A DNA stretch of 64,000 bases, taken from contig SACZ01000002.1 in NCBI GenBank assembly GCA_023369685.1, forward strand, positions 744,001-808,000, read 5' to 3'. The position numbers and the translations under genes were made by a program. The notes beneath the pieces are model-generated. The model was given only the letters and a program-made list of their open reading frames with translations, did not search any database and had not been told where the DNA came from. Shown piece after piece: positions 33,773 to 42,144 of this stretch. Within the stretch, counting starts at the first letter, position 1, and each line of letters begins with the position of its first letter. The DNA is from Prolixibacteraceae bacterium JC049 (GTDB lineage Bacteria; Bacteroidota; Bacteroidia; Bacteroidales; Prolixibacteraceae).

Positions 33773-34669
33773 ATGATAGTAACAGTAATTGGATTGGGGT
33801 TAATCGGTGGATCGATGGCACTGGACTTGAAAAAGTCAGGATTTGCCACCGAGATTATTGGTGTCGATGCCAATCCTGCTCACCTGAAAGAAGCCTTGAA
33901 ACTAGGTATTGCCGATAGGACATGTGAGGTAAACGATGCTTTGAAAGAAGCCGATTTGGTATTGATGGCTGTGCCAGTTGATACCATGAAACGAATTTTG
34001 CCTCAGGTGCTTGATCAGATTAAAAGTAATACAACTGTAACCGATGTGGGATCTACCAAAAAGCAGATCTGTAAGAGTGTTGAAAACCACCCACGTCGAG
34101 GAAATTATGTGGCAGGACACCCTATGTCGGGAACTGAAAACTCAGGACCTCGTGCGGCATTAGAAGGGCTTTTCAAAGAAAAGATTGCTATCATCTGCGA
34201 TCAGGAGCAAAGTCGTCCGCAACATGTGGCTTTGGTCGAGAAGATGTACCAGGCACTAGGAATGTCTATTGCATTTATGTCGGCTGATGAACAAGACCAT
34301 AGCACTGCATTTATTTCGCATCTGCCTCACGTAACTGCGTTTGCTTTGGCTAATGCTGTTTTGGCTAAGGAGAATAGAAAAATCATCTTCGATTTAGCAA
34401 GTGGAGGTTTTCGTTCAACAGTGCGTTTAGCAAAGAGTTCTGCTTCGATGTGGGGGCCAATTTTTAAGCAGAACAAAGAGTATGTAGTGGAATCAATTGA
34501 AGTTTACCAGCGTCACTTAGACGAGCTTAAAAAGGCCATTGCAGCCGAAGAATCGGATAAGATGATGGAGTTGATTGACAATGCATCGAAAATCAGAGAG
34601 GTTTTGGATAAGAAGAATCCTTTCCTGATTAAAAGCGAAGAGAAAATAGTTAGATTATTTACCCGATAA
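33773..34669 (+). CDS. tyrA: Prephenate dehydrogenase (tyrosine biosynthesis)
   Basis: NAD(P)-dependent oxidative decarboxylation of prephenate (or arogenate) on the way to tyrosine. The N-terminal Rossmann fold has GLGLIGGS (7-14). The substrate site includes HPMSGTENSG (116-125) and a later SHLPH segment. 298 residues, without a fused chorismate mutase or ACT domain. It sits behind the aromatic attenuator and 14 bases before a DAHP synthase/chorismate mutase gene, which would supply chorismate precursors and prephenate. A prephenate dehydratase gene, often nearby in Bacteroidetes, is absent from the window. Confidence 0.92.
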   Translation: MIVTVIGLGLIGGSMALDLKKSGFATEIIGVDANPAHLKEALKLGIADRTCEVNDALKEADLVLMAVPVDTMKRILPQVLDQIKSNTTVTDVGSTKKQICKSVENHPRRGNYVAGHPMSGTENSGPRAALEGLFKEKIAIICDQEQSRPQHVALVEKMYQALGMSIAFMSADEQDHSTAFISHLPHVTAFALANAVLAKENRKIIFDLASGGFRSTVRLAKSSASMWGPIFKQNKEYVVESIEVYQRHLDELKKAIAAEESDKMMELIDNASKIREVLDKKNPFLIKSEEKIVRLFTR

Positions 34670-34683
34670 AACAAAAAGAAATA

Positions 34684-35775
34684 ATGGGAACAGAGTTGGA
34701 TATTTTGCCTATCAGTAGCTGGTTGAAGGATACCAGTAATCCGCTATTGATAGCAGGACCATGTAGTTTAGAGACAGAAGAACAGGCTATGACAACAGCC
34801 AAGGAGCTGGTAAAAGATAATCGTGTGTCTGTTTTTCGAGGTGGAGTTTGGAAGCCAAGAACTCGTCCTGGAACATTCGAGGGAGTTGGAAGTGTCGGTT
34901 TGGAATGGTTGAAAAACATTAAAGCCGAAACTGGTTTACCTGTTGGTACCGAGGTAGCTAATGCTGCTCATACCGAGGAAGCATTGAAAGCAGGAGTTGA
35001 TGTAATCTGGATTGGAGCACGCTCTACTGGTAGCCCTTTTGTGGTTCAGGAGATTGCCGATGTACTAAAAGGAACCGATCAGGTTGTGTGTATTAAAAAC
35101 CCACTTACTCCTGATGTGCAGCTATGGATGGGAGCTTTCGAGCGCCTAAATCAAGTTGGTATTAAAAAGTTAGTAGGTATTCACCGTGGTTTTACTCCGT
35201 TCGGAGAATCAAAATATCGCAATTATCCAAGTTGGCGAACAATGATCGAATTTCGTCGTCTGTTTCCCGAAATTCCAATGATTTGTGATCCAAGCCATAT
35301 TGCTGGCGATAGCGAGTTGATTTATGAGGTAGCTCAGAAATCATTCGATATGGGAGTGGATGGATTGATGATTGAGTCGCATATTAAGCCAGAATGTGCT
35401 TGGAGTGATAAAGATCAACAATTAACACCAGAAGCTTTATCGGGAGTGTTAGATCGATTGGTTATCCGTTATGCACGCTCATCTAATAAAGAGTTTGATA
35501 ATCAGCTACAAGATTTGCGTGACAGAATTGATTCACTGGATTCTGAATTACTGGAAACTCTTTCCGGAAGAATGGAATTGGTTAAAGATATTGCTCGTTA
35601 CAAGAAAGAAAATAGTGTAACAGCACTACAAATGGATCGCTGGTCGACAATGATGAGCGACCGAGTAGATTTGGCCCAGAAGTTGAATCTGGATGAGTTC
35701 TTTGTTAAGATACTTTTCCAGTTGATTCACGAAGATTCTATTCGTCAGCAAACAGAAATGATGAAAGATAAATAG
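34684..35775 (+). CDS. Bifunctional DAHP synthase/chorismate mutase
   Basis: A 363-residue fusion. Residues about 1-260 are a KDPG/Kdo8P-type (type I beta) DAHP synthase: IAGPCSLE (23-30), FRGGVWKPRTRPGTFEG, GARSTGSP and CDPSHIAG are its signatures. Residues about 265-360 are an AroQ chorismate mutase, with the LRDRIDSLDSELLETLSGRM helix. The first domain makes DAHP from PEP and erythrose 4-phosphate; the second turns chorismate into prephenate for TyrA. In such fusions the mutase domain often mediates feedback control by prephenate or chorismate. A terminator follows. Confidence 0.93.
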   Translation: MGTELDILPISSWLKDTSNPLLIAGPCSLETEEQAMTTAKELVKDNRVSVFRGGVWKPRTRPGTFEGVGSVGLEWLKNIKAETGLPVGTEVANAAHTEEALKAGVDVIWIGARSTGSPFVVQEIADVLKGTDQVVCIKNPLTPDVQLWMGAFERLNQVGIKKLVGIHRGFTPFGESKYRNYPSWRTMIEFRRLFPEIPMICDPSHIAGDSELIYEVAQKSFDMGVDGLMIESHIKPECAWSDKDQQLTPEALSGVLDRLVIRYARSSNKEFDNQLQDLRDRIDSLDSELLETLSGRMELVKDIARYKKENSVTALQMDRWSTMMSDRVDLAQKLNLDEFFVKILFQLIHEDSIRQQTEMMKDK

Positions 35776-35786
35776 AGAAATATATG

Positions 35787-35826
35787 AAGTCCGTTTCGGT
35801 ACTAAATTTAATACCGAAATGGACTT
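35787..35826. terminator. Terminator between the aromatic operon and the TonB receptor gene
   Basis: A 15-bp stem, AAGTCCGTTTCGGTA against TACCGAAATGGACTT with one G-U pair and a 10-base loop. It reaches into the stop codon of the convergent receptor gene. T runs are weak on both sides, so efficiency is uncertain. Confidence 0.6.
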
Positions 35827-38206
35827 AAAATTGCACAATAACACCTATTGTTGGTAGTACATTTCCATCTTCATTTTTTACTCTTTTCAACACATAGTTT
35901 TTACTATTATTGACGGTTCTGAATTGTCCGTTTTCATCCATTTCTCGAACCAGAATATCTTGTTCTTCCGATTTCGAACTCAATGCATTTTGCAAATCCA
36001 GGTAAAACTTCAGTGTAATATTTTTCAAGTAATAGTATTTGTCAATACGAAGATCTAGTTGGCTGAAAGATCCTAATCGCAAGGAATTACGAGCATTTAG
36101 ATCCAGGAATGGTTCGCCTTGTAAATCCCAGGCTTCTACTAAACTCGACTTATCCATATCATATGGAGTATAAGGCAAGCCTCCCATAAATCTGAATTTT
36201 GCTCCAAGCTTCCAATTTCGCTTTAAATCTTTGGTAGCAGTTGCTACAAATAAATGTTTACTATCCCAAGCCGAAGGCAAGTAGTTTCCTTTTGTGTCAT
36301 CAAACTCACTTCTAACAAACGTATACGAGGCGTTCATATATAGTTTCTTCTGTGTATTTAGTCGAAGTAAAAGTTCGAAGCCATAAGCTCGTCCTTCAGA
36401 GTTAGAAGTTACTGTTTCGTTACCTACCACTCCATAGTCGGCACCTAAGTTGGCCATACTAACTCTTTCGTTTACAGAAAAAGGGTAGTGTTTGTAATTT
36501 TTCCAGAATAGTTCCCCTGAAAGCTGAAGACGTGCATCGGGTTGGTATTTTATACCTCCTACCCAATGATAAGCCGATATATATCGGATGTTATTTTCCT
36601 TATTGATGTATTTTCCATCAACTTTATATCCTAAGGTGGTTAATGCTGGAAGCTGGAAATATTTTCCGGTATTGAAATTAACAGACCAGGTAGGTGTAAT
36701 CCGGTAACTAGCCGAAAAGCGGGGCGAAATTTGCTCCAACAAATTATTCATTTTGCTGCTATAGTTATTGGCATCTGCCCGTAGCGAGAGTGAAAGCAAA
36801 AGTCGGTTGTTGGCAAAATATCTATTGGCTTGGGCAAACAGGTACCAATCCATGAAGTTTAAATCCGATTTGTAATTGATAGGAGTTGATACTCCATTGT
36901 AAAATCGGTTACTCATAGTAGTGGTATTGTAACTATTCCAATCTAAGCCGGCTCCATAATTAAAGGTAGTTTCCTGATTGTGAATTTTATTTTCGTAACG
37001 CAACTTATTGCTGGCTTCCTTCGATTCGTAATCTAGGATTTTGTTGGCCTCAGACGATTCGTCGTTCTCTTTATATTTCAGTGCTTGATTGTAGAGGTAG
37101 CTACGACTTATAACAAATGTATGGTGTCCATTCTCATGGTATTTCTTGTAGGATGCACCAATACTGTAAGAACGTTGGTGATTCTCAGGAATTGAGCTTA
37201 AAATAGCTTGTTGCTGGTCGTCCGGATCTTTTATGTCGGTGTTGATTGCTAAATCGTCGTACGCACCAATTCCCGTAAGAGATAACTCGCTTGTGCTGTT
37301 TATTTTATGTTTTATTTTAAACTGAACATCATTAAATGTAGGAAGAAATGGCAATTCCAATGCAGAAAAAAGAAGCTGCAAGTACGATCGGCGAGCAGAA
37401 AATAGCATGGTTGTTTTCTTTGAAAGCGGTCCGTCAAGTGTAGCTGTAACTTCCGATGCTCCGATGGAGGCACCAAATCGCATTTTGTCCGGATTACCAT
37501 CTTTTTGAGTAAACACAAAACCACCACTAAGTGCATTGCTAATATTGGCAGGAAAAGCTCCGGAATAGTAGCTTACCTCTCGAACTAAGTCGGCATTAAT
37601 AATCCCTACAGGACCTCCAGATGCTCCTTGAGTTGCAAAGTGATTAATGGTTGGTATCTCAATATCATCTAAGAAAAAGGCATTTTCAGATGGTCCTCCT
37701 CCTCGAACAATAATATCGTTTCGAAATGATACCGGAGAGGCAATTCCTGGAAATGATTGGATAACCCGCGATAAGTCACGATTAGCTCCGGGAGCTGTCT
37801 CAATTTCTGATACTCCAATAGTGCGCAATGAAAGTGGACTTTGAGCTGTTGTACGATAGGGCGATGCTGCCACCTTTATTTCCTTGAGGTTCTGAGCTTG
37901 AGGAAGTAGTTTTATTTCGATATAAGATGTGCGTGCATTACTTACTTCAATTTCCGATGATATAGTGGTTTCATACCCCACAAAAGATGCTTCGAGCCGA
38001 ATAAATCCGGGTGAGACATTCGTAAACTGGAAGGTTCCGTCTTCACTTGAAATTACTCCTAGTGTAGTTCCCTTAATGACAACATTTACAAAAGGAAGCG
38101 GCTGATTGCTGTCAGCATCGTATACTTTACCTTTTATTGCAGTGTTTTGGGAAAAAGCAACTGAAATAGAAAGTAATAGTGTGATTAAAGTGGTAATTCT
38201 AAGCAT
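35825..38206 (-). CDS. TonB-dependent outer-membrane receptor with a carboxypeptidase-regulatory domain
   Basis: A 793-residue protein: signal peptide (1-19), a CarboxypepD_reg-like domain (about 22-105; IKGKVYDADSNQPLPFVNV), a plug (about 115-230; RGGGPSENAFFLDDIEIP), and a beta barrel to the C-terminus, which ends in Phe as outer-membrane proteins do. There is no SusD partner, so it is not a SusC-type glycan importer. The ligand (siderophore, cofactor or peptide) cannot be told. It is monocistronic. No Fur box was recognised upstream. Confidence 0.88.
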   Translation of the reverse strand: MLRITTLITLLLSISVAFSQNTAIKGKVYDADSNQPLPFVNVVIKGTTLGVISSEDGTFQFTNVSPGFIRLEASFVGYETTISSEIEVSNARTSYIEIKLLPQAQNLKEIKVAASPYRTTAQSPLSLRTIGVSEIETAPGANRDLSRVIQSFPGIASPVSFRNDIIVRGGGPSENAFFLDDIEIPTINHFATQGASGGPVGIINADLVREVSYYSGAFPANISNALSGGFVFTQKDGNPDKMRFGASIGASEVTATLDGPLSKKTTMLFSARRSYLQLLFSALELPFLPTFNDVQFKIKHKINSTSELSLTGIGAYDDLAINTDIKDPDDQQQAILSSIPENHQRSYSIGASYKKYHENGHHTFVISRSYLYNQALKYKENDESSEANKILDYESKEASNKLRYENKIHNQETTFNYGAGLDWNSYNTTTMSNRFYNGVSTPINYKSDLNFMDWYLFAQANRYFANNRLLLSLSLRADANNYSSKMNNLLEQISPRFSASYRITPTWSVNFNTGKYFQLPALTTLGYKVDGKYINKENNIRYISAYHWVGGIKYQPDARLQLSGELFWKNYKHYPFSVNERVSMANLGADYGVVGNETVTSNSEGRAYGFELLLRLNTQKKLYMNASYTFVRSEFDDTKGNYLPSAWDSKHLFVATATKDLKRNWKLGAKFRFMGGLPYTPYDMDKSSLVEAWDLQGEPFLDLNARNSLRLGSFSQLDLRIDKYYYLKNITLKFYLDLQNALSSKSEEQDILVREMDENGQFRTVNNSKNYVLKRVKNEDGNVLPTIGVIVQF

Positions 38207-38401
38207 TATCGTTGTTTTTTATGAGAGAACATGGTTTATTATTGTTTTGTTTAATGTTTTGTGAAATTTATTAGACAAAAAGAGGTTTTACTTCAATTTA
38301 TATATTTTTTGGATAGAAGACAGATATTAGAAATATGGAAACAGATAGAAAGTGTAATCGGTTATATTCCATAGTTTTATCTTATACCTACTAAAAAAGA
38401 T

Positions 38402-38409
38402 TAATTTTG
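38402..38409 (+). promoter_or_regulatory. Probable -7 box of the dtd-deoC operon
   Basis: TAATTTTG fits TAnnTTTG, 37 bases before the dtd start. A -33 match is weak (TTTT near 38375). Confidence 0.4.
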
Positions 38410-38445
38410 ATCTCGGAAAAACAAAAAACTAGCAGCTTTACTTAA

Positions 38446-38901
38446 ATGAGGATCGTAATACAACGGGTTTCCGAAGCGTCGGTAACCATTAACAATCAGG
38501 TAAAATCATCCATCAATCAAGGTTTGATGATTTTATTGGGTATTGAAGAGGTGGATACGCAAGAAGATATTGAATGGTTGTGTAAGAAGACAGTAAACCT
38601 TCGGATTTTTGCCGATGAAGAGGGGGTAATGAACCGTTCTGTATTGGATATTGATGGGGAGTTATTGGTGGTAAGTCAATTTACCCTGCATGCCAACACC
38701 AAAAAGGGAAATCGCCCTTCGTATATCAGGGCCGCAAAGCCTGATTTTTCGATACCTATGTATGAAAAATTTGTAGCTCACTTGGAACAAATTGCTCAAA
38801 AAGAGGTAAAAACAGGTGAGTTTGGAACTAATATGCAAGTAGCTTTAATAAACGATGGTCCGGTGACCATCATTATGGATTCAAAAGATAAAGCGTTTTA
38901 A
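38446..38901 (+). CDS. dtd: D-aminoacyl-tRNA deacylase
   Basis: Removes D-amino acids (and glycine mischarged on tRNA-Ala) from tRNAs. It begins MRIVIQRVSEASV as usual. The two cross-subunit motifs are present: SQFTLHANTKKGNRPSY near the middle and the GP dipeptide in NDGPVTI near the end. 151 residues is normal. It is first in a tight run with a MazG-like gene (1-base gap) and deoC (3-base gap). Confidence 0.95.
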   Translation: MRIVIQRVSEASVTINNQVKSSINQGLMILLGIEEVDTQEDIEWLCKKTVNLRIFADEEGVMNRSVLDIDGELLVVSQFTLHANTKKGNRPSYIRAAKPDFSIPMYEKFVAHLEQIAQKEVKTGEFGTNMQVALINDGPVTIIMDSKDKAF

Positions 38902-38902
38902 T

Positions 38903-39241
38903 ATGACTGATATAAGCTTAAAGGAAGCGCAAGAACAGGTTGATAAGTGGATTAAGAAGTACGGTGTTCGTTACTTTAGTGAGTTAACCAATATGGCCAT
39001 TTTAACCGAAGAGGTGGGAGAGCTGGCAAGAGTAATGGCTCGAACTTATGGTGACCAGTCGTTTAAAAAGTCGGATGAAAAAGTGAAGTTGGCCGATGAG
39101 ATGGCCGATGTTTTATGGGTTTTATTGTGTTTGGCCAATCAAACAGGAGTAGACTTAACAACTGCTTTTCATGAAAATATGGAGAAGAAAACTCAACGCG
39201 ATTCAAACCGACATTGGAATAATGAGAAATTAAAATTGTAA
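38903..39241 (+). CDS. MazG-like nucleotide pyrophosphohydrolase
   Basis: A 112-residue all-alpha NTP pyrophosphohydrolase. It has the metal motif E-E-x-x-E in LTEEVGELARV and the second half E-x-x-D in LADEMADVLWVL. Such proteins hydrolyse (d)NTPs, often damaged ones, to NMP and PPi. The single domain is short compared with MazG and resembles the iMazG/dCTPase-like group. It sits between dtd and deoC in a run that reads as quality control and nucleotide salvage. The exact substrate is unknown. Confidence 0.85.
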   Translation: MTDISLKEAQEQVDKWIKKYGVRYFSELTNMAILTEEVGELARVMARTYGDQSFKKSDEKVKLADEMADVLWVLLCLANQTGVDLTTAFHENMEKKTQRDSNRHWNNEKLKL

Positions 39242-39244
39242 GAT

Positions 39245-40111
39245 ATGAGTACGGAGAAAAATCAGCCAATGATTGACGAGCAGTTTTTGGCAAAAGAGTT
39301 GGAAACAGTAAAGAAAATGGCTGCTGAAGAGTTGAACAATGCAACTTACAAGAAGCTGGCATTTAATTGTATCGATCTTACTACCTTAAACTCGACCGAT
39401 ACACGTGATCGTGCAAAAATGTTTGCTGACAATGTAAACAACTTGTACAACGAGTATGGTGAGTTTGGTAATGTTGCTGCAATTTGTGTTTATCCAACAA
39501 TGGTTAAAACTGTTGAAGAAACATTGCAATTACCAGAGGTAAATATTGCAGCAGTTGCTGGTGGTTTCCCTTCTTCAATGACATTTAAGTCGATTAAAGT
39601 AGAAGAGGCAAAGTTGGCTGTTGAAGCTGGTGCTGATGAAATTGATATCGTAATTTCAATTGGTGAATTCCTAGATGGGAACTACGAATTTGTTCATGAA
39701 GAGATTGCTGAAATTAAAAAAGGAATTGGCGAGGCTCACCTTAAAGTAATTCTAGAGTCAGGACTACTTAAAACTCCTGAAAACATCTGGAAAGCATCGT
39801 TGATTTCAATGAATGCCGGAGCTGATTTCATTAAAACATCTACAGGAAAAGAGTCTCCTGCAGCTACATTAGAAGCAGCAGTAGTTATGGCTCACGCTAT
39901 TAAGTACCACTACGAAAATACTGGTGAGAAAATTGGTTTCAAACCTGCTGGTGGAATTACTACTCCAGAAGAGGCACTTCAATACATTGCTGCCGTTAAG
40001 CATGTGTTAGGCGACGATTGGTTAAACCCAAACATGTTCAGAATTGGTGCTAGCCGTTTAGCAAACAATTTGCTAACTGACCTGGTAGGAACAGAAGTGA
40101 AATATTTCTAA
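39245..40111 (+). CDS. deoC: Deoxyribose-phosphate aldolase
   Basis: Class I aldolase that cleaves 2-deoxyribose 5-phosphate to glyceraldehyde 3-phosphate and acetaldehyde, in deoxynucleoside catabolism. The Schiff-base lysine is in GADFIKTSTGK. Other motifs are DEIDIVISIGEF and GFKPAGGI. 288 residues, somewhat longer than the 220-260 of many homologues, with extra N-terminal sequence. It ends at a terminator (40137-40161). Confidence 0.93.
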   Translation: MSTEKNQPMIDEQFLAKELETVKKMAAEELNNATYKKLAFNCIDLTTLNSTDTRDRAKMFADNVNNLYNEYGEFGNVAAICVYPTMVKTVEETLQLPEVNIAAVAGGFPSSMTFKSIKVEEAKLAVEAGADEIDIVISIGEFLDGNYEFVHEEIAEIKKGIGEAHLKVILESGLLKTPENIWKASLISMNAGADFIKTSTGKESPAATLEAAVVMAHAIKYHYENTGEKIGFKPAGGITTPEEALQYIAAVKHVLGDDWLNPNMFRIGASRLANNLLTDLVGTEVKYF

Positions 40112-40136
40112 GATTAATACTTAATTCGAAATAGAG

Positions 40137-40161
40137 AAATAGCGGCCTAGAGTCGCTATTT
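40137..40161 (+). terminator. Terminator of the dtd-deoC run
   Basis: An 8-bp stem, AAATAGCG/CGCTATTT, with a nine-base loop, followed by a long T run. It sits just before the stop codon of the convergent polyprenyl synthase gene. Confidence 0.85.
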
Positions 40162-40164
40162 TTT

Positions 40165-41139
40165 TTAGTGTTTTCTCTCGGTAGCATAAAGAATTAGCTC
40201 CCTCAATGACTCTCTAGTTTCTGTTTCCGGAAACTCATCCAGAATACTTAAAGCCTTGTCTCTGTATTCATTCATTTGCGACGTGGCATACTCCAAGCCA
40301 CCATTGGAGATCACAAAATCGATTACCTCTTTCACCTTGGCTTTGTTTTTATTCTTTTTTCGAACTAAATGAATGTAGTGTTTCTTATCTGCCTTCGAAC
40401 TTTGGTTTAAAACATGAATAAGAGGAAGTGTCATCTTACGCTCTTTGATATCGTTTCCGGTTGGTTTTCCAATTAAACCTTTCGATTGATAATCGAATAT
40501 ATCATCTCGTATTTGAAAGGCGATACCAATATGTTCTCCCAATTGATACATTTTCGAAATAGTTGCTTCATCTTTTGTGGTTGAAGCTGCTCCAATTGCC
40601 ATACTTGTTGCAATCAACGACGCTGTTTTCTTTCTTATTATTTCGAAGTAAGTCTCTTCGGTAATATCCAGTTTTCTAGCCTTTTGAATCTGAAGGATCT
40701 CACCTTTACTCATATCTTCAACCGTTTGAGACATCAGCTCTAGAAGCTGATAAGCCTTGTGTTTCACGGCTAAAAGTAAACCACGGGCAAGGATATAATC
40801 TCCAGCTAAAACGGCGATTTTATTTTTCCACAAAGCATTTACCGAAAAAGTACCTCTGCGCTCGTAGGTTTCATCCACTACATCATCGTGAATAAGAGTG
40901 GCAGTGTGTAGTAGTTCAATAAAGCTGGCTCCAACGTAAGTCTCTTCGGTAATTCCTCCGTTTAGTTTAGCCGATAGAAATACGAACATAGGACGCATCT
41001 GTTTTCCTTTGCGACGCAAAATGTAATTCATTACAGTCGCTAGAAGTGGAACATCTGTTTTTACAGTCGACCTAAAATGCGGTTCAAATGCATCTAATTC
41101 GTCTTTTATTGGGGCTTTAATCCTATCCAGTGGAGCCAT
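40165..41139 (-). CDS. Polyprenyl diphosphate synthase (long-chain trans-prenyltransferase)
   Basis: Adds isopentenyl units to an allylic diphosphate to make the isoprenoid chain, in this group usually the menaquinone side chain. The first aspartate-rich motif is LIHDDVVDE and the second FQIRDDIFDY. 324 residues matches IspB/octaprenyl synthases more than the shorter IspA. Chain length cannot be stated. A -7 box TATCTTTG lies at 41170-41163 on the minus strand. Confidence 0.9.
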   Translation of the reverse strand: MAPLDRIKAPIKDELDAFEPHFRSTVKTDVPLLATVMNYILRRKGKQMRPMFVFLSAKLNGGITEETYVGASFIELLHTATLIHDDVVDETYERRGTFSVNALWKNKIAVLAGDYILARGLLLAVKHKAYQLLELMSQTVEDMSKGEILQIQKARKLDITEETYFEIIRKKTASLIATSMAIGAASTTKDEATISKMYQLGEHIGIAFQIRDDIFDYQSKGLIGKPTGNDIKERKMTLPLIHVLNQSSKADKKHYIHLVRKKNKNKAKVKEVIDFVISNGGLEYATSQMNEYRDKALSILDEFPETETRESLRELILYATERKH

Positions 41140-41162
41140 ATTGTATTCTTTTTTTGAAAAAT

Positions 41163-41170
41163 CAAAGATA
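41163..41170 (-). promoter_or_regulatory. Probable -7 box of the polyprenyl synthase gene
   Basis: TATCTTTG on the minus strand fits TAnnTTTG and lies 23 bases before the start codon. The -33 element is not clear. Confidence 0.4.
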
Positions 41171-41281
41171 GAAATTTTATTGAACGAACCTTTTATCCTA
41201 GCTTTTGCGATGTTAATAAAACATCTTGCTATATTTCAGCTAAATAGCTGATCTATTTCATGGTGAGGAAAGAAATATTTA

Positions 41282-41289
41282 TATATTTG
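41282..41289 (+). promoter_or_regulatory. Probable -7 box of the ArsR-queD-polA transcript
   Basis: TATATTTG fits TAnnTTTG, 34 bases before the ArsR-type gene. TTTC at 41256-41259 is an imperfect -33 match about 22 bases upstream. Confidence 0.4.
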
Positions 41290-41323
41290 CATTTAGTTGT
41301 AAACCTGATTTTAATAAATTTTT

Positions 41324-41620
41324 ATGAAGGAGCTAGACATGGAGAAGTTTGAGATGGCTGCAAATATGCTTAAAGCAATTGCCCATCCAATGAGGTTAGC
41401 CGTTTTAGGCTATCTAGAGGGAGGAAAAAGGCTCACTGTAACAGAATTGCACCAATTATTAGGAATTGAGCAAGCGTCTACATCGCACCACCTTGGTATT
41501 TTAAAAGATAAGGGCGTATTGTGCTCAAAACGTGAAGGGAAGAACACTTTCTATTTCTTAAAACATGAGCGATTGAGTCAGATCGTTGAGTGTATAGAGA
41601 AGTGTACCTGCGAAGACTAA
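41324..41620 (+). CDS. ArsR/SmtB-family winged-helix regulator
   Basis: A 98-residue dimeric repressor type. The core KAIAHPMRLAVLGYLEGG and the recognition region LLGIEQASTSHHLGILKDKGVL are typical. The C-terminus has a Cys pair in CIEKCTC that could bind metal or respond to oxidation (inference). No metal transporter is adjacent; it precedes queD and polA. A start six codons on (MEKFEM, 41339) is equally plausible. It may act on targets elsewhere in the genome. Confidence 0.85.
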   Translation: MKELDMEKFEMAANMLKAIAHPMRLAVLGYLEGGKRLTVTELHQLLGIEQASTSHHLGILKDKGVLCSKREGKNTFYFLKHERLSQIVECIEKCTCED

Positions 41621-41683
41621 TCAATTTATAAGTTTGTTTTAAAATGAGTCTGATATTTACGATATTTGCCTCAAAATAGAGGT

Positions 41684-42133
41684 ATGGCAAAAATCAGACT
41701 TACAAAACAATACGATTTTGAGATGGCTCATGCACTTTACAATTACGATGGTCGTTGTCGTAACGTGCATGGGCATTCTTACAAACTTTCCGTAACAATA
41801 ATTGGTGAACCTTTGAAGGATGATACACATCCTAAGAATGGTATGGTTATGGATTTTGGCGATTTAAAGAAGATTGTTCAGGAAGACATTGTCGATTCAC
41901 TTGATCACGCTTTGGTGACTTATAAAGATGCTCCTCAAGATAAATTGCTTGAGTTAGGAGTTATGTACGAGCGCTATCATGTTTTCGATTTTCAACCTAC
42001 GAGTGAAAACCTTGTTATCTATATTGCTGAACAAATTCAGAAAGCATTACCCGAAAGAGTACAGTTGCATTCTATTCGATTAAATGAAACTACAAGCTCT
42101 TTTGCAGAATGGTATGCTTCTGATAATCTTTAA
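41684..42133 (+). CDS. queD: 6-carboxy-5,6,7,8-tetrahydropterin synthase
   Basis: Converts 7,8-dihydroneopterin triphosphate to 6-carboxytetrahydropterin for queuosine synthesis. The zinc-site histidines are in FEMAHAL and VHGHSY; the catalytic Cys precedes the latter in GRCRNVHGHSY. LDHALV and NETTSSFAEWY complete the family pattern. The frame can open at TTG 41666, but ATG 41684 gives the standard MAKIRLTK start. 149 residues. Other queuosine genes (queC, queE, queF) are not in the window. Confidence 0.92.
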   Translation: MAKIRLTKQYDFEMAHALYNYDGRCRNVHGHSYKLSVTIIGEPLKDDTHPKNGMVMDFGDLKKIVQEDIVDSLDHALVTYKDAPQDKLLELGVMYERYHVFDFQPTSENLVIYIAEQIQKALPERVQLHSIRLNETTSSFAEWYASDNL

Positions 42134-42144
42134 AATCACAAATC

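Noticed and set aside
39402-39407. CACGTG core in deoC, with others at 43756, 55837, 56384 and 62089
   Set aside because: The flanking bases do not match the parS arms (several mismatches each), so these are plain CACGTG hexamers.
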